Virus record (IMG/VR): IMGVR_UViG_3300020034_000033
Coordinates: 1-44,591 of that record
Strand: one strand, 5' to 3'
Source of the DNA: a virus
Length of the DNA stretch: 44,591 nt
A program made the translations under genes and the position numbers. Shown one piece after another: positions 1-7,828 of this stretch (position 1 is the stretch's first letter; every line of letters begins with the position of its first letter). Under the pieces are notes generated by a model. It searched no databases and had not been told where the DNA came from. It saw only the letters and a program-made list of their open reading frames with translations.

Positions 1-2334
1 CTCAAACTGGTAGCGCGCCGTAATCTGCTTATAAAGATGCGGGAGCATTGCTTTGGCGCTCTCGATGACGTCAGGCTGGGTGATGAAGCGCATGTAAGCA
101 TCGCCAGCGTGGCCGGCATTTCGCTCCAATCCCCTTCGCAGGTCGTCACCTTGGCTCGCGAGCCGCGTGTCGAACGCGACGGGGAGTTCGATGACCCTGA
201 ATTGCATCGCATCTTGGTTCTCCGGGTTCGCCATCAGTTGCTCAACAAGAGACTTGTTCGAGGCAGTGAACAGCAGCGTCTGCCACTCGGCTTTTTGCTG
301 CCTCAACCCGCCGTCTGTCGTGGCGCGTGCCCGGTCGCGGCCGTTTGTGAAGTCCTGAATATACTCGTAGAGCACAACAGGGTCTTTCATCATGATCTCG
401 TCGTAGACCACTGGCAGGTTGCCCATTGCGCCAAGCAAGATGCCCTTGGCGTTCATCGTGTCGCGGTTGGTAATCTTGAGTCCTTTTATTTCGCCCCACA
501 CCGACGCGACAGCTTCGAGGGTTGTGGTCTTGCCGCGCGCGCTCTCGGGCGTCACTAGGGACACGATCGCCCCGCCTTCGTCGTGATGGTGCAGCTTCAT
601 AAACGGCGCGGCGAACGACGCGAGCAACGCGAACGACTGCGCCTCACTGCCGGCCTGGAACAACGTGTTTGCTGCCAAGCTCCATTCCTGCAGCGAGCCC
701 TTCGGCTTAGGCCCCAAGAACCGTGCACGTTCGGTCAGCAGGTTGGTGATCGCTGCAGGCTTAACTTCACCGCCTTCATATAGCGTGCTGCCAACGACAA
801 ACCCGCGCTCGTCATTCTTCCAACCGTATTGCTCGAACCGCGTCCCCGGTACCGTCTGATCCGTCAACATCTTTTGCGCCTTTTGGGTGTACTGCTTAAA
901 CATATCCATGTCGAAGATGATCGCGCCGCTCTCGGCGAGCTTGGACCTGCCGGTTGGGCCCTGCAGCTCACCTGCGCCGATCTTAATTTCTTGGACCTTC
1001 TGGTTAGGCATCCAATGGTGATAGCAAAGCGAGTAGCGCTCGCCGTCTTCGCTGGTTTGCACGGCCGCCAGATAGATCGGGTAGGGACTGACGATGCGCT
1101 CGACCGGCTGACCGTTTTTCTCAGTCGCGAAGACTAGCCCGTCGTATCGGACGGTGTATCCGTCGACTGCGAGACACCCTTTGCTTTCCAATATCGTTGT
1201 AGTGCGGCCCCCATCGCCATTTCCAGTTGAGGGGGGTTCAAACTTGGGAATTTCTGACTCATCTCGGAAAGAAGCACGGCCAAGCTGTAGGGGTGTGGTG
1301 ACACGATCAGCGTACGGGCAGCCCACGCAACTGCCCGGGTTAATACTTCTAAAGTGATCACATCTCGTTGGGGCAATATCTCCGTTTTCTTTTTGAGCAA
1401 ATTTTCTGTCGATTGCGGAGTGCCACTCTGGACTAGCGCATTCGTAAGCGAAGTCTCTACCCCCCGTAGCGTGTCGAAGAACACCGACTGCGGCATACCA
1501 GTCAGGATCGCTAACTTGCCCACGTGTCTCAAACAGTCGCGCAACTTGATTGCATCGCTCGTATATAAGGTCAACGTCAGACGGTTCTTCTCGGAAGATG
1601 CCGGCGGTTCCGCGGGCGAGCATGTCTCTGCGGGCGGCCCCCACACCGGCGCGTCCAAGTTGTCCCCCCTGCGGGAGCACGAATGGGGTAGCTGGTCGTT
1701 GTACATTGCCCAGCACAGCGGACATCGGACCTGCATTGATCGCTCCCAAATCCTCGGCAAGATCGAATGGCCCAACCAGCTCGCCTACTTGGACGAGCGC
1801 ATGGCCGCCGTGCTTGCGATTGTATGTCCCGGGGGGACGAAGTACCGACGCCAGATCACGAGACCGAGTGGGGTCGACGTGAAGCCCGTGCTCTTTACAA
1901 AGCTTAAATAGCCTTTCGGCACAGGCGCGCCAGCGTACAGGATCAAGAGCCTCGACCAGCGGCCAATACGTATGTAGACCTGAACCCGAGCCGACGATGA
2001 CCGGCATAGGTAGATGTGTCGCAGTGCAGAAGCGACACACGGCTTCATAGGCGGCTTGGGGCGTGGCGTAGTGCTTGCCTTCTCCAGCATCCAAGTCTTG
2101 CCAGAAAGATCGCGCAGCGAGTGCATTGTCAGCCTTCCTGTTGTCCGACGTTTTGAATGACGAACACGCGTGGTAGGCAGCGAAGCCGAGCGCGTCTTGT
2201 GCTGTGAGGTAGTTCGCAAGATCTTCGAACGTGGCGAAAAACCTGTTGAACGCTCGACCTTCGCTTATCAGAGTGGCGCATTTTAACCCTTCATCCGGCA
2301 GGACGTGCTGCAGGAACTCTAGGATGTTTGCCAC
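1..2334 (-). CDS. Primase-helicase fusion (AEP primase + DUF927-like ATPase), partial at left edge
   Basis: Replicative protein combining primer synthesis with an ATP-driven helicase-like module. One uninterrupted frame of 778 codons starts at a GTG (2334) behind AAAGGGGC and runs off the window. The N-terminal half has archaeo-eukaryotic primase motifs: D80-L-D82 (motif I), GSGSGLHTYW at 115-124 (motif II), and D160 followed by LASVLRPPGTYN (motif III). A PriCT-like segment with a C-x2-C pair follows. The C-terminal part matches DUF927/phage helicases, with a Walker A-like PESARGKTTT near 596-605 and a Walker B VVYDEI near 642-647. The usual first Gly of Walker A is not present. It overlaps the upstream small gene by 44 bp, which suggests translational coupling. 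The C-terminus lies outside the window. Confidence 0.9.
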   Translation of the reverse strand, partial: MANILEFLQHVLPDEGLKCATLISEGRAFNRFFATFEDLANYLTAQDALGFAAYHACSSFKTSDNRKADNALAARSFWQDLDAGEGKHYATPQAAYEAVCRFCTATHLPMPVIVGSGSGLHTYWPLVEALDPVRWRACAERLFKLCKEHGLHVDPTRSRDLASVLRPPGTYNRKHGGHALVQVGELVGPFDLAEDLGAINAGPMSAVLGNVQRPATPFVLPQGGQLGRAGVGAARRDMLARGTAGIFREEPSDVDLIYERCNQVARLFETRGQVSDPDWYAAVGVLRHATGGRDFAYECASPEWHSAIDRKFAQKENGDIAPTRCDHFRSINPGSCVGCPYADRVTTPLQLGRASFRDESEIPKFEPPSTGNGDGGRTTTILESKGCLAVDGYTVRYDGLVFATEKNGQPVERIVSPYPIYLAAVQTSEDGERYSLCYHHWMPNQKVQEIKIGAGELQGPTGRSKLAESGAIIFDMDMFKQYTQKAQKMLTDQTVPGTRFEQYGWKNDERGFVVGSTLYEGGEVKPAAITNLLTERARFLGPKPKGSLQEWSLAANTLFQAGSEAQSFALLASFAAPFMKLHHHDEGGAIVSLVTPESARGKTTTLEAVASVWGEIKGLKITNRDTMNAKGILLGAMGNLPVVYDEIMMKDPVVLYEYIQDFTNGRDRARATTDGGLRQQKAEWQTLLFTASNKSLVEQLMANPENQDAMQFRVIELPVAFDTRLASQGDDLRRGLERNAGHAGDAYMRFITQPDVIESAKAMLPHLYKQITARYQFE

Positions 2335-2596
2335 TCCGAAGCCCCTTTATGTAATCTGGTCTTGCCAGTTGGTTCTTGATTGGCGGGATGGGAAATCCGT
2401 CCCGCGCTTTGATGCGCGCTTCGAGATAGTCGAGCCTCTTCATGATGAAGCCGGAAGGCAAGTCCCGAGCTTCGTTCCCCAGCAAGACCCATGCGCGCAC
2501 CGTCGACCGTGGGCGTTCGAACCAGTGGTGCAGGTCGGCGATGGTCATGTCACCATGCTTGATGCACCACTGCAAGCGCTCGCTGAACGTTTTCAT
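2291..2596 (-). CDS. Small HTH-like protein (101 aa)
   Basis: A 101-aa protein whose segment at about residues 17-38 (TIADLHHWFERPRSTVRAWV) reads like a helix-turn-helix, so DNA binding is inferred. The ATG is preceded by AAGGGTCAAGC, an acceptable ribosome binding site. It lies between the 460-aa Cys4 protein gene and the primase-helicase gene, and overlaps the latter by 44 bp in another frame. It could be a regulator or a replication accessory factor. No specific family is recognised. Confidence 0.7.
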   Translation of the reverse strand: MKTFSERLQWCIKHGDMTIADLHHWFERPRSTVRAWVLLGNEARDLPSGFIMKRLDYLEARIKARDGFPIPPIKNQLARPDYIKGLRSGKHPRVPAARPAG

Positions 2597-2605
2597 GCTT
2601 GACCC

Positions 2606-3988
2606 TTATTTGGTGGGAAGGCCGAACGCCGTGTCTAGGTTTAGTGCCATGGCCGCGTCGACACCTGCCGGGGCCTGCACACCGAAGTCAGGCGTTGGCT
2701 GCGGCGCGGCCGCCGGCTGTGGTGTCCGATCAAGGAACGGCGGGATGTCCGGGCTCGCGGCCGGCGGCGTGAACGGAAGCGGCGGGGCTCCGCTCGGCTG
2801 ACCGGGCGGGATGACCTCTTGGTGCGTCACCTGCTGGGGAGGCACGAACGTAGGCGCTGCGGGAGGCGCGACGAACGCAGGCGCCACCGGCTGCGCGGGC
2901 TGCTGGGGAGGCGCAGCGAACGGGGGTGCCTGTTGCTGCACGGGCGGCTGTGGGACCGCACCAGCGGCCGCGGCAGCGTCTGCAGCCATTTGTTCCTTCG
3001 ACCGTCGCGTCCGTTTCGGCTTTTCAGGTTCAGTAGGGGATGCAGTCGGAGCAGGCCCAGCCGGTACGGGTTGCTGCTGTGGCGGGACGAAACCAGTCGC
3101 CCCGGGTGCTGCCGCATTCGGGGCAATGTTCGTCTGCGGTGGGGCGAAAGGGGGCGCCGCCTGCGGCTGGTGGGTAACCTGTTGCACGGGCTGTTGCTGC
3201 GGGGGCTGAAACTGTTGCGGCTGCGGCGCTGCAGCAGATGCGGCGAGCTGCCGGGCCTTCCATTGCTCGGGATCAATCGGGCGATCCTGATCCCCGACAA
3301 TCTCCCCGTGCACATCAGGATGGTCCCACAGCGAATTGAGCTGCTGTTCCTGCGGCGTGCCAGCGACCATGCCAACGGGCTTGAACTGCAGTACACCCAT
3401 TGTGTTTGGCGCGAAGCTGATGCGGGTAATCACATCGCAGGGCTGTAGGTTGTAGCCTTTGAGCGCGTTGCAGTACCAAACCCAACCGCCCTGCTGGGGG
3501 TCAGTGGTTGGCTTGTGGCTGTAGGAACCCGGCGGCACGCGGAACTCATACGCAAGCCCACTTGGATCGTTCAGTACGAGCACGGCGAGCTTCTTGCCAG
3601 ACTGACAAGCGGGGATCGCGTTGCCCTGTTGCGTGATCTTCGAGCCCCACACTGCCTGCGGGCAGGACGAGCACAGCGCGCTTTGCGGCACGCGGGCCTG
3701 CGAGCTGGGACCAATGCCGTTGTCCGAGAAGCACGTCGGTGGCTCGCCATTGCCAGCGTTCGCAGGATCGAATTGGCCGGCGAAGTACATGCGACTATCG
3801 TTTGGGCCGATGTCGGCAATCACCACGTCGATATAAAGCAAGTCCCACGGCTTTTGGGAACCGGCGGTGTCGACCAGTGTGAAGCGATTGCCTGCACGGC
3901 TGATCATGGGATGTTTAAGGCCGCCTATCCCTTGGGTAGCGGCCTGTGTCAGATCGCGCGTCGGACGACGAGTAAGTGCGCCTGTCAT
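2606..3988 (-). CDS. Cys4 (zinc-ribbon-like) phage protein with long Pro/Gln/Ala tail; candidate ssDNA-binding protein
   Basis: A 460-aa protein. The start is the ATG at 3988 behind AGGAGAAGTTAGA; a longer upstream reading is Arg/Ser-rich and lies over the preceding gene. The N-terminal ~240 residues look globular, with four cysteines (C86, C106, C109, C128) in a zinc-ribbon-like arrangement and the segment PQSALCSSCPQAVWGS. From about residue 245 the chain is low-complexity Pro/Gln/Ala, interrupted by a basic patch (KPKRTRRSKEQM). A folded domain plus a disordered tail, placed among replication genes, would suit a single-stranded DNA-binding or recombination mediator role, but this is inference. 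I recall similar Cys motifs in uncharacterised phage proteins. Confidence 0.75.
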   Translation of the reverse strand: MTGALTRRPTRDLTQAATQGIGGLKHPMISRAGNRFTLVDTAGSQKPWDLLYIDVVIADIGPNDSRMYFAGQFDPANAGNGEPPTCFSDNGIGPSSQARVPQSALCSSCPQAVWGSKITQQGNAIPACQSGKKLAVLVLNDPSGLAYEFRVPPGSYSHKPTTDPQQGGWVWYCNALKGYNLQPCDVITRISFAPNTMGVLQFKPVGMVAGTPQEQQLNSLWDHPDVHGEIVGDQDRPIDPEQWKARQLAASAAAPQPQQFQPPQQQPVQQVTHQPQAAPPFAPPQTNIAPNAAAPGATGFVPPQQQPVPAGPAPTASPTEPEKPKRTRRSKEQMAADAAAAAGAVPQPPVQQQAPPFAAPPQQPAQPVAPAFVAPPAAPTFVPPQQVTHQEVIPPGQPSGAPPLPFTPPAASPDIPPFLDRTPQPAAAPQPTPDFGVQAPAGVDAAMALNLDTAFGLPTK

Positions 3989-3989
3989 T

Positions 3990-4373
3990 CTAACTTCTCC
4001 TGACGTTGAGGTTCCAGATATATTCGACCTTGATCCCCGGCGGGGGGTTTTGCTCGTGCGCTTCGATATACTCGGCGACAGCATCCTTGGGAACTGCGTT
4101 CGTGATGAAGCCCTCGCGTCGACCGTCGAACACGAAATCCATGAAGTCATCGCGACTGTCGATCTTGCAGCGCATGATCTTCGACTTGTATGCCGTGCCG
4201 TAGGGCGTCGGCATGCTCGTGAGCCCATGTTGATTTAGCTGATCAGCGAGCCAAGTTTCCATCGCGTCGAGCGCGCCTTTGTAGGGCGCGATATAAGCAT
4301 CGAAGCGCTTTTGCTCGGCGTCGATCTTGTCGCGGATAGCAACATACTTGGCAATCACATCGGCGGGTGTCAT
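3990..4373 (-). CDS. Gp157-like helicase-associated protein (127 aa)
   Basis: A predicted helical N-terminal half (KIDAEQKRFDAYIAPYKGA) is followed by METWLADQLNQHG and a beta-rich basic segment. This layout resembles Siphovirus Gp157-type proteins, which sit beside helicase and recombination genes. The ATG at 4373 overlaps the SNF2 stop by one base (TGATG) and is preceded by GGGGAG; a GTG three bases upstream is an alternative. One base separates its stop from the next start. The family call is tentative; that it is a real gene is well supported by spacing and RBS. Confidence 0.6.
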   Translation of the reverse strand: MTPADVIAKYVAIRDKIDAEQKRFDAYIAPYKGALDAMETWLADQLNQHGLTSMPTPYGTAYKSKIMRCKIDSRDDFMDFVFDGRREGFITNAVPKDAVAEYIEAHEQNPPPGIKVEYIWNLNVRRS

Positions 4374-5947
4374 CACAGCTCTCCCCGGGCAAGTTTAAGC
4401 ACGAGCCCCTGCATATTTTCGTTATTCGCTAGGCGCTTATAGATTTCGCGCTCGATCGCCGTCGCGGCGAGCTGGATGATCGTAGTGGCCTTTGTCTGAC
4501 CAGGGCGATCAATTCGTTTGTTGGCTTGTAGGTAAAGCTCCGTCCGATCAGTCGGGCTAAACCACACGATCGCCGTTGCTGCAGTAAGCGTAAGGCCGTG
4601 GGCCATTGTCGCAGGATCGGCAATAAGCACGCGGGGGTCCGCTGCCTGTTCGAATGCTGCAAACGTCTCAGATCGAACCTTGTTGCTGACTGCGCCATTG
4701 ATCACCCGGCATGAATAGTCTTTGCTCAAATCTTCGTACAACATATCTAGAATAGATGTCAATCCGGCGAAGACAATTATTTTCTCATTGCACTGTGACA
4801 TGACCTCGCGCAGCGCCGCGATGCGCGGAGCGCAGTCGAGTTTGTTTGTCTCGCGCAGCGCCCCACTGCCGGAATAGACAGCGCCGGCTGACATCTGAAT
4901 GAGCTTGAACCGCAGCACCGCCTCATTAGCAGGCGTTATTTGGTTCTGTTTCAGCATCACCGTGCACTGCCGGCGCAGCTCGGTATAGCTCTTGGCTTGC
5001 TCGGCTGACAGCTCGACGTCGCGTAGCTGCACCGTGCAGGGCGGCAGGTCTACGCAGTCGCTGATCTTGAACCGCACCGCGGGCTGCATCAGCTCGTAGG
5101 CTTCCTTCTGCGAGCCCACGCGCGGAACCCACACGAAGCGCGACACCTGCGTCATCACGCGATGCTTGTAGCTGGTGAACGTCAGGCCCTTGGCTCTGTT
5201 GACCAGCAGGGCAATACCATAGGCGTCAACCGGACCGTTGGGCGTCGGCGTGCCGGTCATCATCCAGAGATATTGCCGGTCGAAGAGTTTGCGGGCCCGC
5301 TTGTGCCGGCTTGTGGAGAAGTCTCGGTAGGCGCTAGCCTCATCGACAAGGACCAGTTGAATGTCCGGCCGCAGTGCCAAATGTTCCCCGACCACGTGCA
5401 GCCCGTCGTAGTTGATAATGTAGAAATCGGCTGGGGTGTTGAGAGCTTTAATTCTTTTCTCGCGACTGCCGTGCACAATGACACAACTACGTCGACCCAT
5501 AAAATTCCGAAAGATTTCATCCGCCCACACCCTTTGAAGTGTCGACAGCGGCGCCACGATCAGGCACCGCATGCCGGGATTGCACGCTAGAACGAAGTCA
5601 GCAGCCCATAGAGCGGCGAGTGTCTTGCCTGTGCCCATGTCAGACAGCACGAAAGCGCGAGGATTAGCAGCCAGAAAATTAGCAGTGACGCGCTGCGCTT
5701 CAAACGGCTTGTATTTGCCGGGCCAATCGTATTTCCATAAGTCAAGGATCGGGAGGGCGGGCAGTCCGAGCCAGCGACAGATTTGGTTGGAGTGGACAGA
5801 CAGCGGCATGGCAATGTGCCGCGCTGAAACGACACGCGCCTCGGGGATCGTGCTCTGCACGCGAGCAAAGTGTTCTGGTGCATCGTATATCGCCAGATTT
5901 CTAGGCGCGTCGTAGAACACGCGCGACTGCGTTAGGGTGCCGTGCAT
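4373..5947 (-). CDS. SNF2/DEAD-like superfamily 2 helicase
   Basis: A 524-aa ATP-dependent helicase or translocase. Motifs are Walker A LSDMGTGKTL (101-110), DEAH-type VDEAS (201-205), motif III-like MTGTPTPN (about 232) and, in the C-terminal RecA-like lobe, ADPATMAHGLTL and the arginine-finger motif QANKRIDRPGQT. This is typical of phage SNF2 proteins acting on DNA during replication, recombination or repair. The ATG at 5947 overlaps the VRR-NUC stop (TGATG), so the two proteins are probably made together and may act as a helicase-nuclease pair. Confidence 0.92.
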   Translation of the reverse strand: MHGTLTQSRVFYDAPRNLAIYDAPEHFARVQSTIPEARVVSARHIAMPLSVHSNQICRWLGLPALPILDLWKYDWPGKYKPFEAQRVTANFLAANPRAFVLSDMGTGKTLAALWAADFVLACNPGMRCLIVAPLSTLQRVWADEIFRNFMGRRSCVIVHGSREKRIKALNTPADFYIINYDGLHVVGEHLALRPDIQLVLVDEASAYRDFSTSRHKRARKLFDRQYLWMMTGTPTPNGPVDAYGIALLVNRAKGLTFTSYKHRVMTQVSRFVWVPRVGSQKEAYELMQPAVRFKISDCVDLPPCTVQLRDVELSAEQAKSYTELRRQCTVMLKQNQITPANEAVLRFKLIQMSAGAVYSGSGALRETNKLDCAPRIAALREVMSQCNEKIIVFAGLTSILDMLYEDLSKDYSCRVINGAVSNKVRSETFAAFEQAADPRVLIADPATMAHGLTLTAATAIVWFSPTDRTELYLQANKRIDRPGQTKATTIIQLAATAIEREIYKRLANNENMQGLVLKLARGEL

Positions 5948-6234
5948 CAATCAACCTGTTCAATCCAGACTAGATCGCCCTTGGCGTTTGCGGTCACGAG
6001 CCACGTCTTAGCGCCGGCCGCGCGCATTTGCTTCATCACGGCAGCCTGCTGGGGCGTGGGCTCGCGCACACCAGCTCGCTTGCACTCAATTGCTACCCAC
6101 GAGCCCCGCCAGCAGATCAGCACGTCCACCGTCGTCGCGCCGAAGCCCCCGGGCACAGGCCAGTATTGATACAGCTCGGGCCAAGTGGACAGCGACTTTT
6201 TTAGCTTCGCTTTAACTTTGCCTTCGGGTGTCAT
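5947..6234 (-). CDS. VRR-NUC domain nuclease
   Basis: A 95-aa single-domain PD-(D/E)XK nuclease. The VRR-NUC signature is visible as GFGATTVDVLI (G32...D37), then VAIECK (E50-x-K52) and PTPQQ (59-63). The family includes stand-alone phage enzymes suggested to cut branched DNA, next to SNF2 helicases exactly as here. It is sandwiched by start/stop overlaps with both neighbours (ATGA upstream, TGATG downstream), so it belongs to a coupled operon. Confidence 0.92.
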   Translation of the reverse strand: MTPEGKVKAKLKKSLSTWPELYQYWPVPGGFGATTVDVLICWRGSWVAIECKRAGVREPTPQQAAVMKQMRAAGAKTWLVTANAKGDLVWIEQVD

Positions 6235-6644
6235 GTCCGTGCACGCGTCTCCGCAGTTTGCGTCCGCAGCATAAGTGCGCTGGCGAGTTCAATAAGTTCG
6301 GCCAAAAGCGGCTGCGAATGCATCGGTTCCTGCGCCGCCCTAGCTCGCAAGTGGTCGATCTGCTTTGCAATTACGCCGTGGTCGTGCGTCACTGGACGTG
6401 CCCGATACTTGCAGTCCTCCGCTTCATGCGGAGCCTTACCGCATTGCGCGCAATAGCCATCAGCCCAGCGTTTAGTTTCTTCGCTTCGGTTGTGTGCATC
6501 GATGATCGACTGTGCCCATCTTTGGTCCGTTACGGCGGCGATCACGTTCACAGTGCGGTCGTGAACTTCGTCATCCGTTGAGGGCCGTGGCGGCTGATCG
6601 ATGATATAAAGCCCGTCGTTCTGCGCTCCGAGATACCAACGCAT
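6231..6644 (-). CDS. Hypothetical protein with Cys cluster (137 aa)
   Basis: The start is the ATG at 6644 behind AAAGGAGACTGAA, a strong ribosome binding site; the longer upstream reading is rejected. Residues about 65-85 contain GYCAQCGKAPHEAEDCKY, a C-x2-C...C cluster that could bind zinc. The C-terminal third is helical and Leu/Ala-rich. It overlaps the VRR-NUC gene by 4 bp (ATGA). No family recognised. Confidence 0.7.
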   Translation of the reverse strand: MRWYLGAQNDGLYIIDQPPRPSTDDEVHDRTVNVIAAVTDQRWAQSIIDAHNRSEETKRWADGYCAQCGKAPHEAEDCKYRARPVTHDHGVIAKQIDHLRARAAQEPMHSQPLLAELIELASALMLRTQTAETRART

Positions 6645-6675
6645 TTCAGTCTCCTTTGTCGCCAAGCGCCATCGT

Positions 6676-6915
6676 TCATTGAAGTATTGTACCTTCGGGC
6701 GGGAGCACCTGCACAGGTGTGCCGTCTGTCTCATACGCGGCCGCTGCGATGCTGTCCGCCTCGATATAGAGCCCTGGCGCGAACAGGTGCCCATCCGCGC
6801 GCATGCTCTTGATCATCAGAATAAAGTTGAAGTTCGCGGGATCAATCACAGGCGTCGCGATCCGCACGCCGTTCTTAAGGAAGAATACAATCTGTGGCTT
6901 TTGTGGTTCGGTCAT
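6676..6915 (-). CDS. Hypothetical protein (79 aa)
   Basis: A small soluble protein beginning MTEPQKPQIVFFLKNGVRIA. Its ATG overlaps the stop of the preceding PD-(D/E)XK nuclease gene by 4 bp (ATGA), which supports its being a real, co-translated gene. No motifs recognised. Confidence 0.75.
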   Translation of the reverse strand: MTEPQKPQIVFFLKNGVRIATPVIDPANFNFILMIKSMRADGHLFAPGLYIEADSIAAAAYETDGTPVQVLPPEGTILQ

Positions 6916-7595
6916 CGTGCGCGCCTCGGGTTGAGTTCACAGCTAAACACGTTGCAGTAGGAACATAATGGGCTCTCGGTTGGCGAGAACCCGTCAGGTC
7001 CGTATTTCATACGCTCGGTGATGTCGCGCCGTGCCTTGGCCAGCTCTGCCCAGGTGCCGGCGAAGTCCGACAGGTCGTAGGGCTTGCCTACCTCGCCGTC
7101 TTTGAGCCAGACATACCAGCCTTTAATGCTCTCAATGTGCTTATTGTGAGACTTGAACAGAAGCGCGTGCAGTCGCAGCTCACTGTCGTCAGTGTACTTC
7201 TTATTCCCGCCCGTCTTCCAGTCAACGAGCGCGGCTTGCTGCGATAGCGGCTGGCCTTCGATAACGACGTCAGCCACACCACGAACCGCAACGTCGGGAT
7301 CAAAAAACCCGCACGGACTGCCATCAACTTTCATCCCCATCTTTTTCTCGGTGGCGATGCGATAGCCAGCGGGGAATTGACAGAAGCGCTCGTAATGCTC
7401 GAAGCCACCGGGCAATGGCGTCCCGCGATGCACGCGCGCGGCAAGTGCATCGTGCGCGGCCTTCCCCCAATCCTGCGCGTCCGATTTCTCGTAGGGGACA
7501 GTCTTCGCGATGTTGTAGTGCCATGCTTTCCGCTCGCAGCTCTCGTAGTTGCGCAGCAAAGTGTAGGTCAGCACGGGAAAGGCGAGTTCTTTCAT
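6912..7595 (-). CDS. RecB/Cas4-like PD-(D/E)XK exonuclease, candidate Fe-S protein
   Basis: A 227-aa nuclease of the PDDEXK_1 (RecB/Cas4/AddB-like) type. Visible motifs are YESCERKAWHY (17-27), GKAAHDALAAR with H48, GVADVVI with D109, and VDWKTG with D125 and K127. C20 plus a C-terminal cluster C211-x2-C214-x4-C219 reproduces the one-plus-three cysteine layout that ligates a 4Fe-4S cluster in AddB and Cas4; cluster binding here is inference. It probably processes DNA ends in phage replication or recombination. No CRISPR array or cas genes are nearby. Confidence 0.88.
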   Translation of the reverse strand: MKELAFPVLTYTLLRNYESCERKAWHYNIAKTVPYEKSDAQDWGKAAHDALAARVHRGTPLPGGFEHYERFCQFPAGYRIATEKKMGMKVDGSPCGFFDPDVAVRGVADVVIEGQPLSQQAALVDWKTGGNKKYTDDSELRLHALLFKSHNKHIESIKGWYVWLKDGEVGKPYDLSDFAGTWAELAKARRDITERMKYGPDGFSPTESPLCSYCNVFSCELNPRRAR

Positions 7596-7615
7596 GTCGA
7601 AAAAATTCCACTTCG

Positions 7616-7828
7616 CTAGGGAGTATCATCGTCGGGCCTGTAGGGCTTGGGATAGACATCTTGGTCGCAGCGATTGAAGCGGCGCCCGTAAGTGTTGCAC
7701 TCCTGCCCGGATATGCCGAGCTTGTATTTGATCGCGTCCGCGGTGTCGCTGATCGCATGCAGCATGAACATTGCTGCCCAAGCGGTGCCGCAGAGCAGGA
7801 TCACCAGCACATTACGAATAACGCTCAC
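7616..7828 (-). CDS. Small single-pass membrane protein (70 aa)
   Basis: Starts at GTG 7828 behind GAGGGG with 7-nt spacing; an ATG at 7846 lacks a ribosome binding site. Residues 3-25 are hydrophobic (SVIRNVLVILLCGTAWAAMFML), giving one N-terminal membrane segment or an uncleaved signal anchor, followed by a polar tail with two cysteines. It overlaps the DNA polymerase stop by 17 bp. Function unknown. Confidence 0.65.
   Translation of the reverse strand: MSVIRNVLVILLCGTAWAAMFMLHAISDTADAIKYKLGISGQECNTYGRRFNRCDQDVYPKPYRPDDDTP

Noticed and set aside
1134-1775. 213-codon minus-strand frame with ATG
   Set aside because: It lies entirely inside the primase-helicase frame, which carries the recognisable AEP/PriCT motifs; this frame has none.
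1785-2219. 144-codon minus-strand Arg/Ser-rich frame
   Set aside because: Shadow of the primase domain; composition is typical of an off-frame reading.
6912-7595. Cas4 of a phage CRISPR system
   Set aside because: No CRISPR repeats or other cas genes in the window; stand-alone RecB/Cas4-like nucleases are common in phages.
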